Origin: Chryseobacterium shigense
GTDB lineage: Bacteria > Bacteroidota > Bacteroidia > Flavobacteriales > Weeksellaceae
Reading direction: 5' to 3'
DNA length: 64,000 nucleotides
Assembly: GCF_900156575.1 (NCBI RefSeq)
Contig: NZ_FTNY01000003.1
Location: forward strand, 62,001-126,000
Below the pieces are notes generated by a model. The model searched no databases and was not told the DNA's origin. It was given only the letters and a program-made list of their open reading frames with translations. Below, in pieces: positions 32,911 through 41,692 of this stretch (within the stretch, counting starts at the first letter, position 1; every line of letters starts with the position of its first letter). A program made the translations under genes and the position numbers.

Positions 32911-33927
32911 ATGAAAAACTTATTATTTGGAGCTCTTCTTCTCAGCTTCATGTCCGCTTGTAACAGCGACAGTATTTCTAATCAGGAAGAGGCATCACAG
33001 GATCCGGGTATCCCTTCGGGCATGCTTACATCAAAAAGATCCTGCCCTTCAGATGCCATGAGAGAAGAAGCTCTTAAAAATGATCCGGAATTAAGAGCCC
33101 GATTTAATGCCAATGAATTACAGTCTGAAAAATTTTCACAAGACCTTAGGATGGGAAAAGTACTCGCCGATGGAACTGTTGAAATTCCGGTTGTCTTTAA
33201 TGTCATCTATAATACCGCCGCTCAAAACATTTCTGATGCCAGAATTGCAGAGCAGATCGCAGTACTGAATGCTGATTACGGCGCTACAAATTCTGATGTC
33301 TCCAATACTCCTGCAGCCTTCCAGTCTTCTACTGCCGGTGATGTAAAAATCCGTTTTAAACTGGTAGCGACCAACCGTAAACAAAGTACGAAAACAGGTT
33401 GGAAGTCTAACCTGAATGAAATGAAAAAAACCAGTACAGGAGGTATCAACCCTACTGACAATACTAAAAATATGAATATATGGGTAGTGAACTCTATCCT
33501 TGATCAGAATGGTCAGTCAGGAACATTAGGATACGCCTATTATCCTGAATCTGCCGGATTATGGTATGACGGTCTTGTAATAGGATATCAATTTATCGGG
33601 AAAACAGGTGCTTCCGCGCCATTTAATCTGGGAAGAACAGTTACTCATGAAGTGGGGCATTATTTAAATCTACCTCACCTTTGGGGATCATCTGATGCAG
33701 GTTGTCAGACGGATTACTCTAATGACACTCCTACTTCTCCTGGCCCTAACTACGGAACACCATCTTATCCTTTAAACAGAGTTTGCGGAGGAGTGAGCCG
33801 TTCTCAAATGTTTATGAACTATATGGATTATGTAGACGACAAAGCTATGTTTATGTTCTCTGCTAACCAAAAAACAAGAATGCAGGCGGTAGTTTCTGCT
33901 TCCGGCCCAAGAGCGGGATTAAGATAA
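32911..33927 (+). CDS. Pappalysin-like zinc metalloprotease (M43), lipoprotein
   Basis: A 338-residue secreted protease. The signal is lipoprotein type (LLLSFMSAC, Cys at 17). The zinc motif HEVGHYLNLPH is at 246-256 and the Met-turn lies in FMNYMDYVDD near 302. The order fits cytophagalysin/ulilysin M43 peptidases, which cut other secreted proteins. There is no C-terminal T9SS domain, so it is probably anchored to a membrane by its lipid. It has its own promoter and a shared terminator downstream. Confidence 0.9.
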   Translation: MKNLLFGALLLSFMSACNSDSISNQEEASQDPGIPSGMLTSKRSCPSDAMREEALKNDPELRARFNANELQSEKFSQDLRMGKVLADGTVEIPVVFNVIYNTAAQNISDARIAEQIAVLNADYGATNSDVSNTPAAFQSSTAGDVKIRFKLVATNRKQSTKTGWKSNLNEMKKTSTGGINPTDNTKNMNIWVVNSILDQNGQSGTLGYAYYPESAGLWYDGLVIGYQFIGKTGASAPFNLGRTVTHEVGHYLNLPHLWGSSDAGCQTDYSNDTPTSPGPNYGTPSYPLNRVCGGVSRSQMFMNYMDYVDDKAMFMFSANQKTRMQAVVSASGPRAGLR

Positions 33928-33952
33928 TACCCAAATTAACTTTACATAAAAG

Positions 33953-33980
33953 AGCCTGAATGAAAATTCAGGCTTTTTGC
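33953..33980. terminator. Terminator between the M43 protease and the M1 peptidase
   Basis: AGCCTGAA and TTCAGGCT with a 6-nt loop and T-rich flank, between convergent genes. Confidence 0.75.
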
Positions 33981-33981
33981 T

Positions 33982-35847
33982 TTATAATGTTCTTGTATTA
34001 TTATCCGGAGTATAATCCATAAAGAGATCTCCATCCAACGTAACCGATTTCACTTTCTTTTTAATAGGAACGGTAAGATCTGCATGCTTTTCATTTTTCT
34101 CCCATAAACCGGGTGAGAAGTGAAGTTTTTCAACCGATCCGTCTTCATACTTTAAAACAGCATCAAACGGAATGGCGAACCCACCTACATTATCTACATT
34201 CACGGTAAGAAGATCGTTAAGCTGAGAAGCACCGGTGATTTTTAAATCAATATAATTATTCGTGTAGAACCAGTTTTGAAAGAACCAGTTCAGATTTTTT
34301 CCTGAGCCTGTATTCATAGAATTAAAATAGTCCCAAGGCACCGGATGTTTTCCATTCCAGTTGTCCATATAGTGCAGAAGTGCTTTCTTGAACAGATCAT
34401 CTCCTAAATAATCTTTCAATGCAAGATAAGACAGAGAGGCTTTTACATAGGAGTTGTTTCCGTATCCGGCACCACTTACCTGTGTGCTCATCGTAATAAT
34501 GGGCTGATCCTGTTCAGCAGAAGGATCTTTAATCCATTTTTTTACACGGAAATTCTTATAAAATTCCTTTGCAGCAGCTTCCCCATTTTCATCGATTCCG
34601 ATCAGATATTCAAGGGTAGTAGCCCAGCCTTCGTCCATAAAAGCATAACGGGTTTCATTGATCCCCATATAGAAAGGAAAATAGGTATGCGCGATCTCAT
34701 GATCTGCTGTCAGCCTTGCATCCCGAAGATCATCCGGAATACTGGTATCGTTGATCATCATTGGGTATTCCATATCTGCATAGCCCTGGATAGCCGTCAT
34801 CACATTATAAGGATACTCCACACCCGGCCATTTCTTCGAGAACCAGTCCAGATTATAACGCATCCAGTCTACATACTGTTCAAAATCTTTAGCGCCTGCT
34901 TTATATGCAGATTGTACACTTGCTCTTTTTGTTTTTAACTGAACACTTGCCCCATCCCAAACATAATGACTGCTTAGTGCAAAACAGAAATCTGTAATAT
35001 GACTGGCTTTAAATTTCCAGACATTCCATTTGTTCTGTTTCGTTACTTTTCCGGACCTCATTTCCTGCTCAGAAGCAATGTGTACTACCTTATCACTTTT
35101 GAGAGAGGCTTTGTATCTTTTCAAATACTCCGGCTGAAGTACGGCATCAGGATTCAGAAAATCCCCGGTCGCCCATACGACAAAATTTTTCGGAGCAGAG
35201 ATGGTGAAACTATAATCATTAAAATCATTGTAAAATTCCTGTCTGTCAGAATGAGGAAGCATATCCCAGCCATTATAGTCATCATACACAGAAATTCTGG
35301 GGAAAGAATAGGCTACATAAAAAGTTTCAGGATCTATTTGTCCTTCTCTTCCACTCTGCACAGAAAGCGGATATTCCCACTCTATTTTCACCTCAGCTTT
35401 AGCGCCGGCTTTCAAGGCTTTATTCAGTTTTACTTTTTCTACAGTTCCCCAGTCGTCGCTGTTTACCGCATATTTTTCACCGTTTACGATAAACGATTTG
35501 ATATGAAGTCCTGAAGACAGAAAATCTTTAGATACCAATCCTGACCTTGGTGACTGCGGTTTATGGAGGTTATTTACAAATCTGATCGCCAGTTCTTGGA
35601 GTTCGTCCGGACTGTTGTTGCTGTATACGATCGTTTCTTTTCCTGAAACTGTTTTTGTTGCAGCATCTACTTTTACCTCTACATTGTAAATTCCTTTGTT
35701 CTGCCAATAATTTTTGCCCGGTGCACCGGAAACATCCCGGGTTCCCTTTTCAAAGGCTTTTTTAATATTTCTCGGCATATACAGCTCCTGCGCAGCGACT
35801 TGCTGCATAGAAACAACCATTACCAAAGCATAAAGAAATCGTTTCAT
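33982..35847 (-). CDS. M1-family metallopeptidase (aminopeptidase N-like), secreted
   Basis: A 621-residue exported zinc peptidase. The signal peptide is MKRFLYALVMVVSMQQVAAQ. The catalytic HEIAH is at 383-387, with the third ligand Glu in FMDEGWATTLEYL about 20 residues on. The N-terminal beta-domain includes DEWGTVE-like substrate-binding strands, and YWQNKGIYNVEVKVDA near residue 48 resembles the second M1 gene at 41693. It probably trims peptides in the periplasm. No GxMEN motif is clear (MEYPMM near 358), which is common in this branch. It is alone on its strand here. Confidence 0.88.
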   Translation of the reverse strand: MKRFLYALVMVVSMQQVAAQELYMPRNIKKAFEKGTRDVSGAPGKNYWQNKGIYNVEVKVDAATKTVSGKETIVYSNNSPDELQELAIRFVNNLHKPQSPRSGLVSKDFLSSGLHIKSFIVNGEKYAVNSDDWGTVEKVKLNKALKAGAKAEVKIEWEYPLSVQSGREGQIDPETFYVAYSFPRISVYDDYNGWDMLPHSDRQEFYNDFNDYSFTISAPKNFVVWATGDFLNPDAVLQPEYLKRYKASLKSDKVVHIASEQEMRSGKVTKQNKWNVWKFKASHITDFCFALSSHYVWDGASVQLKTKRASVQSAYKAGAKDFEQYVDWMRYNLDWFSKKWPGVEYPYNVMTAIQGYADMEYPMMINDTSIPDDLRDARLTADHEIAHTYFPFYMGINETRYAFMDEGWATTLEYLIGIDENGEAAAKEFYKNFRVKKWIKDPSAEQDQPIITMSTQVSGAGYGNNSYVKASLSYLALKDYLGDDLFKKALLHYMDNWNGKHPVPWDYFNSMNTGSGKNLNWFFQNWFYTNNYIDLKITGASQLNDLLTVNVDNVGGFAIPFDAVLKYEDGSVEKLHFSPGLWEKNEKHADLTVPIKKKVKSVTLDGDLFMDYTPDNNTRTL

Positions 35848-36010
35848 ATCTCTAATTTTTAAAAATAAGTATCAAAATTAGCGAAAATGTAGCATCAGAC
35901 CGTTATTTCTTTTATAATAATGTTTTATGGGTATTGGTTTTTTATTTTTTTTAAGATTTCAGACATCAGACATCGTGATATTCATAACTTATTTTAGAGA
36001 TGTACACATC

Positions 36011-36080
36011 TCATAACTCATAACTCATAACTCATAACCTATAACTCATAACCTATAACTCATAACCTATAACTCAAAAC
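36011..36080. repeat. Heptanucleotide tandem repeat
   Basis: Ten 7-nt units: TCATAAC four times, then alternating CTATAAC and TCATAAC, ending TCAAAAC. It lies between the M1 peptidase start and the TonB-receptor stop. Confidence 0.92.
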
Positions 36081-36084
36081 CCGA

Positions 36085-38457
36085 TCACAACCTATCCTGT
36101 TCCTCCGTCTTCTTAATAGGTTTCGCAGCTTTCACAGACTGGTTTCCGAAACTGTATTTCAGGGAAAAAGAGACCAGCTGAGTATCACGGTAATCATAGA
36201 AATAGCTGTCCTGGTTGGCATATTTAGTGGCAATTTTCTCTTTTGAAGTCTTAAAAATATCGTCAATAAATAGGCTTGCTTCCAGTTTTTTATTAAAGAA
36301 TTTTCTGTTCATCACCAGATATGCTGTCCAGTAACCGGAGTATTCGAAAGTTCCCTGAATTCCCGGTGAACCATATTGATGCCCTACTTCCAGCGTCCAG
36401 TCACTCGCTTTGTTCAGGGTAAAGCTTGTGGAAATACTGGAATTGAATTGCCATATCTGGTTTTTGTATAATTGCTGATCAGGTCCGAAAAAGAAATTTT
36501 CATCATGGTATAAATCACCCGCAGCACTCAAAGTCCACCAGGGTTTGATCTGGAAATCTCTTGAAATGCTCAGTCCGTAAGCACTTGCTTTTTTGATATT
36601 TGTAAAACGATAGATCAGCATTTTAGTTTCAGGGATCTGATAATTAATTTCCATAGACGGATTGATTTTTTTCCGGTAAAAGGCTTCAAAATTCCAGTTT
36701 TTAAAGTTATATGTAAAATTTACACTATGTCTGATGGTGGCTTTCAGACCGGGATCTCCCTGAAAATAAGAAAACAGGTTATAATAAGATTTAGCAGGAT
36801 TTAGCCATGAATAACTAGGTCTTGTGATCCGTTTACCATAAGACAATCCGAACTGATGCTTACTTTCCGTGGTATACTGTATATAGGCTGTGGGAAATAA
36901 TTTCCAGTATTGGCTATGGTCTTTTGCATAGGGTTCGGACACGATACCTGTGAGATCTGTATTCTCTGCCCTCAAACCTCCTTTAAAACTCCATTGATCA
37001 AGAGTAAGGGCCAGCGATGTATAGGCTGCAAAATTAAATTCTTTATAATTGAAAATATTGCTTTTCTCCGGATTGTATGTGAGTATTCCATTTTGTTCAT
37101 CAGAAAAATCAAGTGTGCTTTCTGTTTTCACTACACTGTATTTGGCTCCTGCATCGAGTTCCCATTTTTCAGCTTTCCAATTGTAATCTGCCTGTTGTGA
37201 AAATAATTTCACACGCTGCTTATTATTACTCACAAAAGTCTGGGAAGAAGGATCCTGTTCAGCAAAATTAAGTTCTGTGAAGATATTCTGATATTTGCTG
37301 CTGCTATTCGCCACATAATAGGTTGTGAAAGACAGTTTATTTTTACCAAATTTATGATCTGCCTGCAAGCTCAGATTATTGTTTACAGAACTGCTGTTGT
37401 GGTCGTTGATGGTATTATAATTAGATTCCTCAATATTTTGGGCATTGTAGATTTTTGTCGGGATATTATAGATTCCATAGGATTTGGGACCAAAATAACC
37501 CCGGTAATCCAATGCAAAAGAGGTGTTATCATTAACCCTGTATTCGAGAGAACTGTTAAGGGAATTCTGCTGATTATCAATATCTTTCCTATTAAGTATG
37601 CCTTTCCAGGTCGTCTGATCTTCTGCGTAATAAATATAGCTGTCTTCTGCCCGATAGTAAGCTCCGGCCCCCCGGGAATAACTTGCCATAGCGGAAAATT
37701 TTCCTTTTTTATAATACTGGGCAATGGTCCCTATTCCTTTAGGATAGATAGACTGTATATATTTCCCGGAAAGATAACCCCGGTATCCCTCCAACTTGTT
37801 TTCCTTCATTATAATATTAAGAACAGCACTTCCCGAGGCTTCATACTTTGCCGGAGGATTGGTGATGACTTCTACAGATTTAACGTCTGTTCCCTGTGTA
37901 TTTTCCAGAAGAATTTTCAGTTCATCACCTGTCACCATTACTTTTTTATCATTGATGGTAATAAGAATTCCGGAGCTTCCTTTTATTTTAAAATCATTAT
38001 TGGAAAACACCACGCCCGGCGTTTTTTTCAGAATTTCCCAGGCACTCAGACTGGAAATATTGCTGTTCTCTACATTGAATTCCAAGCGGTCTATCTTTCT
38101 TTTGATAACAGGCTTTTTCTTAACAATAGCCACTTCTCCGATTTCAGAAGTTCTATCTTTTTTCAAAACAATCGTATAGGTTTCATCAGTGGCCGGCAAA
38201 TCAATTTGTTTTTCAAATACTGAATATTCCCAATCATTGATGACCAGTTTTATTTTCTTTTGCGAAAGTCCTTCCCAGTTAAAAATACCCTGATCATTCG
38301 TAAGAACTGTTTTAAGCAAAACATTATCGGCATCAAAAATTTCAACTTTAGCCTGTGAAATATTCTGATTCTGTTCGTTGGTAACCCGACCCTCAATTTT
38401 CTGCTGCTGGGCAAAAGCAACAGCCGGGAAACACAAGGCTAAAAATATTTTTTTCAT
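36085..38457 (-). CDS. TonB-dependent receptor / outer-membrane beta-barrel protein
   Basis: A 790-residue outer-membrane protein. It has a signal peptide (MKKIFLALCFPAVAFA), then a CarboxypepD_reg-like domain (IEGRVTNEQNQNISQAKVEI, about 20-105). The plug region (IKRKIDRLEFNVENSNISSL, then AWEILKKTPGVV, about 118-235) is followed by a barrel of alternating aromatic strands to the end. This matches the outer-membrane beta-barrel family in Bacteroidota, which need not bind TonB. The substrate is unknown. It is divergent from the kinase at 38583, with an operator-like repeat set in the 125-nt gap, so the two-component system may control it. Confidence 0.85.
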   Translation of the reverse strand: MKKIFLALCFPAVAFAQQQKIEGRVTNEQNQNISQAKVEIFDADNVLLKTVLTNDQGIFNWEGLSQKKIKLVINDWEYSVFEKQIDLPATDETYTIVLKKDRTSEIGEVAIVKKKPVIKRKIDRLEFNVENSNISSLSAWEILKKTPGVVFSNNDFKIKGSSGILITINDKKVMVTGDELKILLENTQGTDVKSVEVITNPPAKYEASGSAVLNIIMKENKLEGYRGYLSGKYIQSIYPKGIGTIAQYYKKGKFSAMASYSRGAGAYYRAEDSYIYYAEDQTTWKGILNRKDIDNQQNSLNSSLEYRVNDNTSFALDYRGYFGPKSYGIYNIPTKIYNAQNIEESNYNTINDHNSSSVNNNLSLQADHKFGKNKLSFTTYYVANSSSKYQNIFTELNFAEQDPSSQTFVSNNKQRVKLFSQQADYNWKAEKWELDAGAKYSVVKTESTLDFSDEQNGILTYNPEKSNIFNYKEFNFAAYTSLALTLDQWSFKGGLRAENTDLTGIVSEPYAKDHSQYWKLFPTAYIQYTTESKHQFGLSYGKRITRPSYSWLNPAKSYYNLFSYFQGDPGLKATIRHSVNFTYNFKNWNFEAFYRKKINPSMEINYQIPETKMLIYRFTNIKKASAYGLSISRDFQIKPWWTLSAAGDLYHDENFFFGPDQQLYKNQIWQFNSSISTSFTLNKASDWTLEVGHQYGSPGIQGTFEYSGYWTAYLVMNRKFFNKKLEASLFIDDIFKTSKEKIATKYANQDSYFYDYRDTQLVSFSLKYSFGNQSVKAAKPIKKTEEQDRL

Positions 38458-38516
38458 ATAATCTTCTTTTTTTCAATTTTAATACTGCAAAATTGAACTT
38501 TGGCAACAAGATTCAC

Positions 38517-38546
38517 GGTTAATGAAAGGTTAATGAGAGGTTAACG
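38517..38546. promoter_or_regulatory. Phased GGTTAA direct repeats, predicted OmpR-type operator
   Basis: GGTTAATG at 38517-38524, GGTTAATG at 38528-38535 and GGTTAACG at 38539-38546 recur every 11 bp. This matches one helical turn and the tandem binding of OmpR-type regulators. The site sits in the gap between the receptor gene and the kinase gene. Confidence 0.7.
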
Positions 38547-38578
38547 TCTGATTAGGTTTAAGGAATATTTTATATTTG
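38547..38578 (+). promoter_or_regulatory. Predicted promoter of the first OmpR-type system, near-leaderless
   Basis: TCTG (weak -33), a 20-nt spacer and TATATTTG (38571-38578, perfect). The ATG at 38583 lies only 4 nt beyond the -7 box, so the transcript may begin at or near the start codon. Confidence 0.5.
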
Positions 38579-38582
38579 CTGC

Positions 38583-39887
38583 ATGGTTAAGAGTCATAAA
38601 AAGCTTGTTGGTGTTTTTGCCCTGTTGTTCATCATTTTGGTTGGAATACAGGTCTACTTCCTGTATAAAACTTATAAAATAAAGGAAAGCCAGGTTTATG
38701 ATGACGTCATCAGAAAACTGGATCTCTACCGGGATGAGCTCAAAAAAGAATATGGTCTGCGTGAAGATACGGTACAAAGCTATTTTGTCAAGTTCAGAAA
38801 GGGAGAAATGAATCAGAAAGAATTCAGATATAATATTGAAAGACTCAACAAAGCATCCATATCATCTTATACTCATCTTATTGACAGTATTTTCCAAAAA
38901 GAAGATTATAAAGTTACCAACAGGTATGACCTCATCAGTACTCAATACCTTCCCTCCGGCCAGTATCTTCTGACTAAGCCCATTACCATTTTTGAAACAG
39001 CCGGAAAGGTAACCAAACCCGGAAAAATAGAGGAAGGAACCTGGGACACTTCTTCTACGGAAGATCATGAAAGCAGAAATACAAGGGCAAATACCTACAG
39101 AAGCAAGGTGGCCAGTTACTATGAAATAAAAAATATCAAATCCATTGTTTTTAAAGATCTCTGGATTCTTATTATCTGCTGTATTTTAATTCTGATCGCC
39201 GTTTTATGGATTTTCATTCAGACCATCAACAATCTGATCAGACAACAGAAACAGGTAGAAATCCTGCATACGGTAGTGGATAATATTGCGCACGAATTTA
39301 AAACCCCCATCGCTACTTTAAAGATCGCATCGAAAACTTTAAAAAAGGAATGGAACCCGGAAACCCTGCCCCTCATCGACCGGCAGATCAGCCGCCTTGA
39401 AAACCTGATGCTGCAGCTTCACAAAGATGAAACATCAGAGGAATCCTCATCCATACAACCTCATGACTGGAGCTATTTTGTGCAGGATATCGCCTTTACA
39501 TATCCTGAAATTGATTTTGAGTTCATCAGCCAGGTTTCGGAAGAACTTCCTTTTGACAAAAATTTAATGGAAACCATCATCAAAAATCTGTGTGAAAATA
39601 GTGTCAAATATGGAGCTTCTCATGTAAAAGTGAATGTGGGCAGCATGTCTCAACATCTCAGGATCGAAATAAGTGACAACGGGCGTGGTATAGAGAAAAA
39701 TGAACTCACTCACATTTTTGAAAAATTTTACAGGATTCAGTCAAATAATATCCACAATACCAAAGGTCTTGGACTTGGCCTTTATTTTGTGAAAAATATT
39801 GTAACGAAATATCATGGCACAATAGACGTTTCCAGCCGCCTCAAAGCCGGAACTACATTTAAAATATCAATTCCTTATGAAAACTAA
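38583..39887 (+). CDS. Sensor histidine kinase of OmpR-type system 1
   Basis: A 434-residue membrane kinase. Two helices at about 8-28 and 190-212 enclose a sensor region of about 160 residues. HisKA is VDNIAHEFKTPIATLK (His237), with the ATPase domain NLCENSVKYGA, EISDNGRGIEK and NTKGLGLGLYFVKNIVTKYHG. It is paralogous to the kinase at 45646. Its stop overlaps the regulator gene by 11 nt. The upstream repeats suggest autoregulation. Confidence 0.93.
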   Translation: MVKSHKKLVGVFALLFIILVGIQVYFLYKTYKIKESQVYDDVIRKLDLYRDELKKEYGLREDTVQSYFVKFRKGEMNQKEFRYNIERLNKASISSYTHLIDSIFQKEDYKVTNRYDLISTQYLPSGQYLLTKPITIFETAGKVTKPGKIEEGTWDTSSTEDHESRNTRANTYRSKVASYYEIKNIKSIVFKDLWILIICCILILIAVLWIFIQTINNLIRQQKQVEILHTVVDNIAHEFKTPIATLKIASKTLKKEWNPETLPLIDRQISRLENLMLQLHKDETSEESSSIQPHDWSYFVQDIAFTYPEIDFEFISQVSEELPFDKNLMETIIKNLCENSVKYGASHVKVNVGSMSQHLRIEISDNGRGIEKNELTHIFEKFYRIQSNNIHNTKGLGLGLYFVKNIVTKYHGTIDVSSRLKAGTTFKISIPYEN

Positions 39888-40560
39888 GATCCTTTTGGCC
39901 GAAGATGATCCGGATTTCGGAATGATCCTGAAACAGTATCTTGAACTGGAAGATTTTGAAGTGTCCTGGTTTCAGAATCCGGAAGATATTGTCCGTCTTC
40001 TGCCTGCGGATTTTCCATTTCACATGGGTATCCTGGATATTATGATGCCTTCGATTGATGGTTTTTCTTTAGCCAAAATGATTTTAAAAGAGAAAAATAA
40101 TTTCCCTCTGCTTTTCCTGACGGCCAAAAACCAGAAAATAGACCGCCTGATGGGTTTAAAGATCGGAGCGGATGATTATATTGCAAAGCCCTGTGATCCG
40201 GAAGAACTGGTTTTAAGGATTAAAAATATCATTAAAAGAACGCGGCCTGCTTATTCTCCACAAATAAAAATTGGTGACTACTCATTGGATACCGAAAAAC
40301 TGTTGCTTTCTCATCCTTCAGGAAATATACGCCTTACGATCCGTGAACAGGAACTCCTGATGTATCTCCTGCAACATAATGGGACGATGATCAAAAGAGA
40401 TGATATTCTGGATACCCTCTGGGAAACGAATGATTATTTTACGGGAAGAAGCCTTGATGTATTTATCAGCAGGCTCCGAAAATATTTCATCAATGATCCT
40501 GCAATAAAAATCCAATCCCTGCGAGGAATTGGATTTGAAGTTTATTTTCCTGTTACCTGA
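39877..40560 (+). CDS. OmpR-family response regulator of system 1
   Basis: A 227-residue regulator: receiver domain with phospho-acceptor Asp54 in GILDIMMP and Lys in FLTAKNQ, then a winged-helix Trans_reg_C domain (IRLTIREQELLMYLLQHNG, then GRSLDVFISRLRKYF and LRGIGFEVYF). It is the partner of the overlapping kinase. It is a paralogue of the regulator at 46911, with DYFTGRSLDVFISRLRK versus DYFMGRSLDVFISRLRK. It probably binds the GGTTAA repeats. Confidence 0.94.
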   Translation: MKTKILLAEDDPDFGMILKQYLELEDFEVSWFQNPEDIVRLLPADFPFHMGILDIMMPSIDGFSLAKMILKEKNNFPLLFLTAKNQKIDRLMGLKIGADDYIAKPCDPEELVLRIKNIIKRTRPAYSPQIKIGDYSLDTEKLLLSHPSGNIRLTIREQELLMYLLQHNGTMIKRDDILDTLWETNDYFTGRSLDVFISRLRKYFINDPAIKIQSLRGIGFEVYFPVT

Positions 40561-40567
40561 TCTCTCA

Positions 40568-41395
40568 TTAAAAAGAAAGCTCTGCCAATACAGGAAAGTG
40601 GTCTGATGGATACAAAAGGTTTTCTCTTCTGTCGTTGATATGTCTCTGGGATTTTATTTTGAACCCTTTGACGAAAATATAATCGATTCTGTCTTTAGGA
40701 ATTTCATTAACGTTGAAAGCTGTGAATGTTCCTTTCGGTCCGTAAGGTTTTGTTTCGGAATGATAAAAACTGTCTTTTAAATTCTGGGAAAGTATTTTGA
40801 TCGGCTCAGAATCTTCTGTTAAATTAAAATCGCCACTTAAGGTTACAGGAAGATTTTTAGTATTGATTTCTTTGATCTTTTTCAAAATAAGTTCAGAAGA
40901 TTTCACTCTCGCTACATTTCCGATATGGTCAAAGTGAAGGTTCATCGCCAGAAATTCTTTTTTGGATTTTTTATCTTTAAACACGGCGTAGGTACAGATT
41001 CTGTTAAGAGCTGCATCCCAACCTCGCGAAGGCTTTTCCGGTGTCTCAGAAAGCCAGAATGTTCCGGATTTCACCACCTGAAGTCTGTTGGTATCATAAA
41101 AAATAGCTGAAAATTCTCCTTTTTCTTTTCCATCGTCTCTTCCCACGCCGATGTAGTCATAATTCTTAAGTCCTGCCTTGATATCTTTCATCTGCTCCGG
41201 AAGTGCTTCCTGAACTCCGAAATAATCGGGATGGTAATAATTCAATAAATCTACAGCATCCTGTTTTCTTTCTGTCCATGCATTTTCCTTATCTGAAGTT
41301 ACCTGCAGCCTGATATTAAAGCTCATCACTTTAAGATCCTGCGAAAACCCAAGTGCAAAAAACAGTAAGGATACAATTGAAAATCTGAAATTCAT
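40568..41395 (-). CDS. Endonuclease/exonuclease/phosphatase-family protein, secreted
   Basis: A 275-residue hydrolase with a signal peptide (MNFRFSIVSLLFFALGFS). Fold motifs in order: VMSFNIRLQ, FGVQEALPEQM (Glu), NLHFDHIGN, LSGDFNLTED, DRIDYIFV and YPSDHFPVLAEL (Asp-His). The fold covers metal-dependent nucleases and phosphodiesterases; the substrate here is unknown. The gene is convergent with the response regulator, with only 7 nt between the stops. Confidence 0.9.
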   Translation of the reverse strand: MNFRFSIVSLLFFALGFSQDLKVMSFNIRLQVTSDKENAWTERKQDAVDLLNYYHPDYFGVQEALPEQMKDIKAGLKNYDYIGVGRDDGKEKGEFSAIFYDTNRLQVVKSGTFWLSETPEKPSRGWDAALNRICTYAVFKDKKSKKEFLAMNLHFDHIGNVARVKSSELILKKIKEINTKNLPVTLSGDFNLTEDSEPIKILSQNLKDSFYHSETKPYGPKGTFTAFNVNEIPKDRIDYIFVKGFKIKSQRHINDRRENLLYPSDHFPVLAELSF

Positions 41396-41637
41396 AAGTC
41401 TATTTTTTAATTAGAATAACAAAAATAGGATATCCTGATGAGAGGTAATGAAAGTTGGAGAAACATTATAGGTTAATTCCCAGATGAAAACTGAAAAAGA
41501 GAGCATAAAAGGTAAAATTGCCGAAAGAATAATTAAATTTTAATCACTACCAATGAACTTATTGTTTGAGTGAAGGTTCAATAAAACTTCCGGCTTCCCT
41601 CTTTCTGTCATTCTTTCCATTTCTTTCCCAAACAAAA

Positions 41638-41672
41638 AAGCCGAAACTTCAGATGGATGAAGCTTCGGCTTT
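41638..41672 (-). terminator. Terminator of the second M1 peptidase gene
   Basis: Stem AAGCCGAAGCTTCA with TGAAGTTTCGGCTT (one G-T pair) on the minus strand, then a T-run. The remainder of 41396-41692 shows nothing else. Confidence 0.8.
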
Positions 41673-41692
41673 GTATAAGATTAATAGACCAT

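Noticed and set aside
36011..36080. Possible CRISPR-like array
   Set aside because: The units are 7 nt with no unique spacers and no cas genes nearby; it is a simple tandem repeat.
37354..38223. Long plus-strand open frame opposite the TonB-receptor gene
   Set aside because: It is the mirror of the receptor gene and its hydrophobic, Ile/Phe-rich translation shows no family motif.
41430..41460. Extra regulator site (AGAGGTAATGAAAG) upstream of the nuclease gene
   Set aside because: Only one weak half-site without the 11-bp repeat; insufficient evidence.
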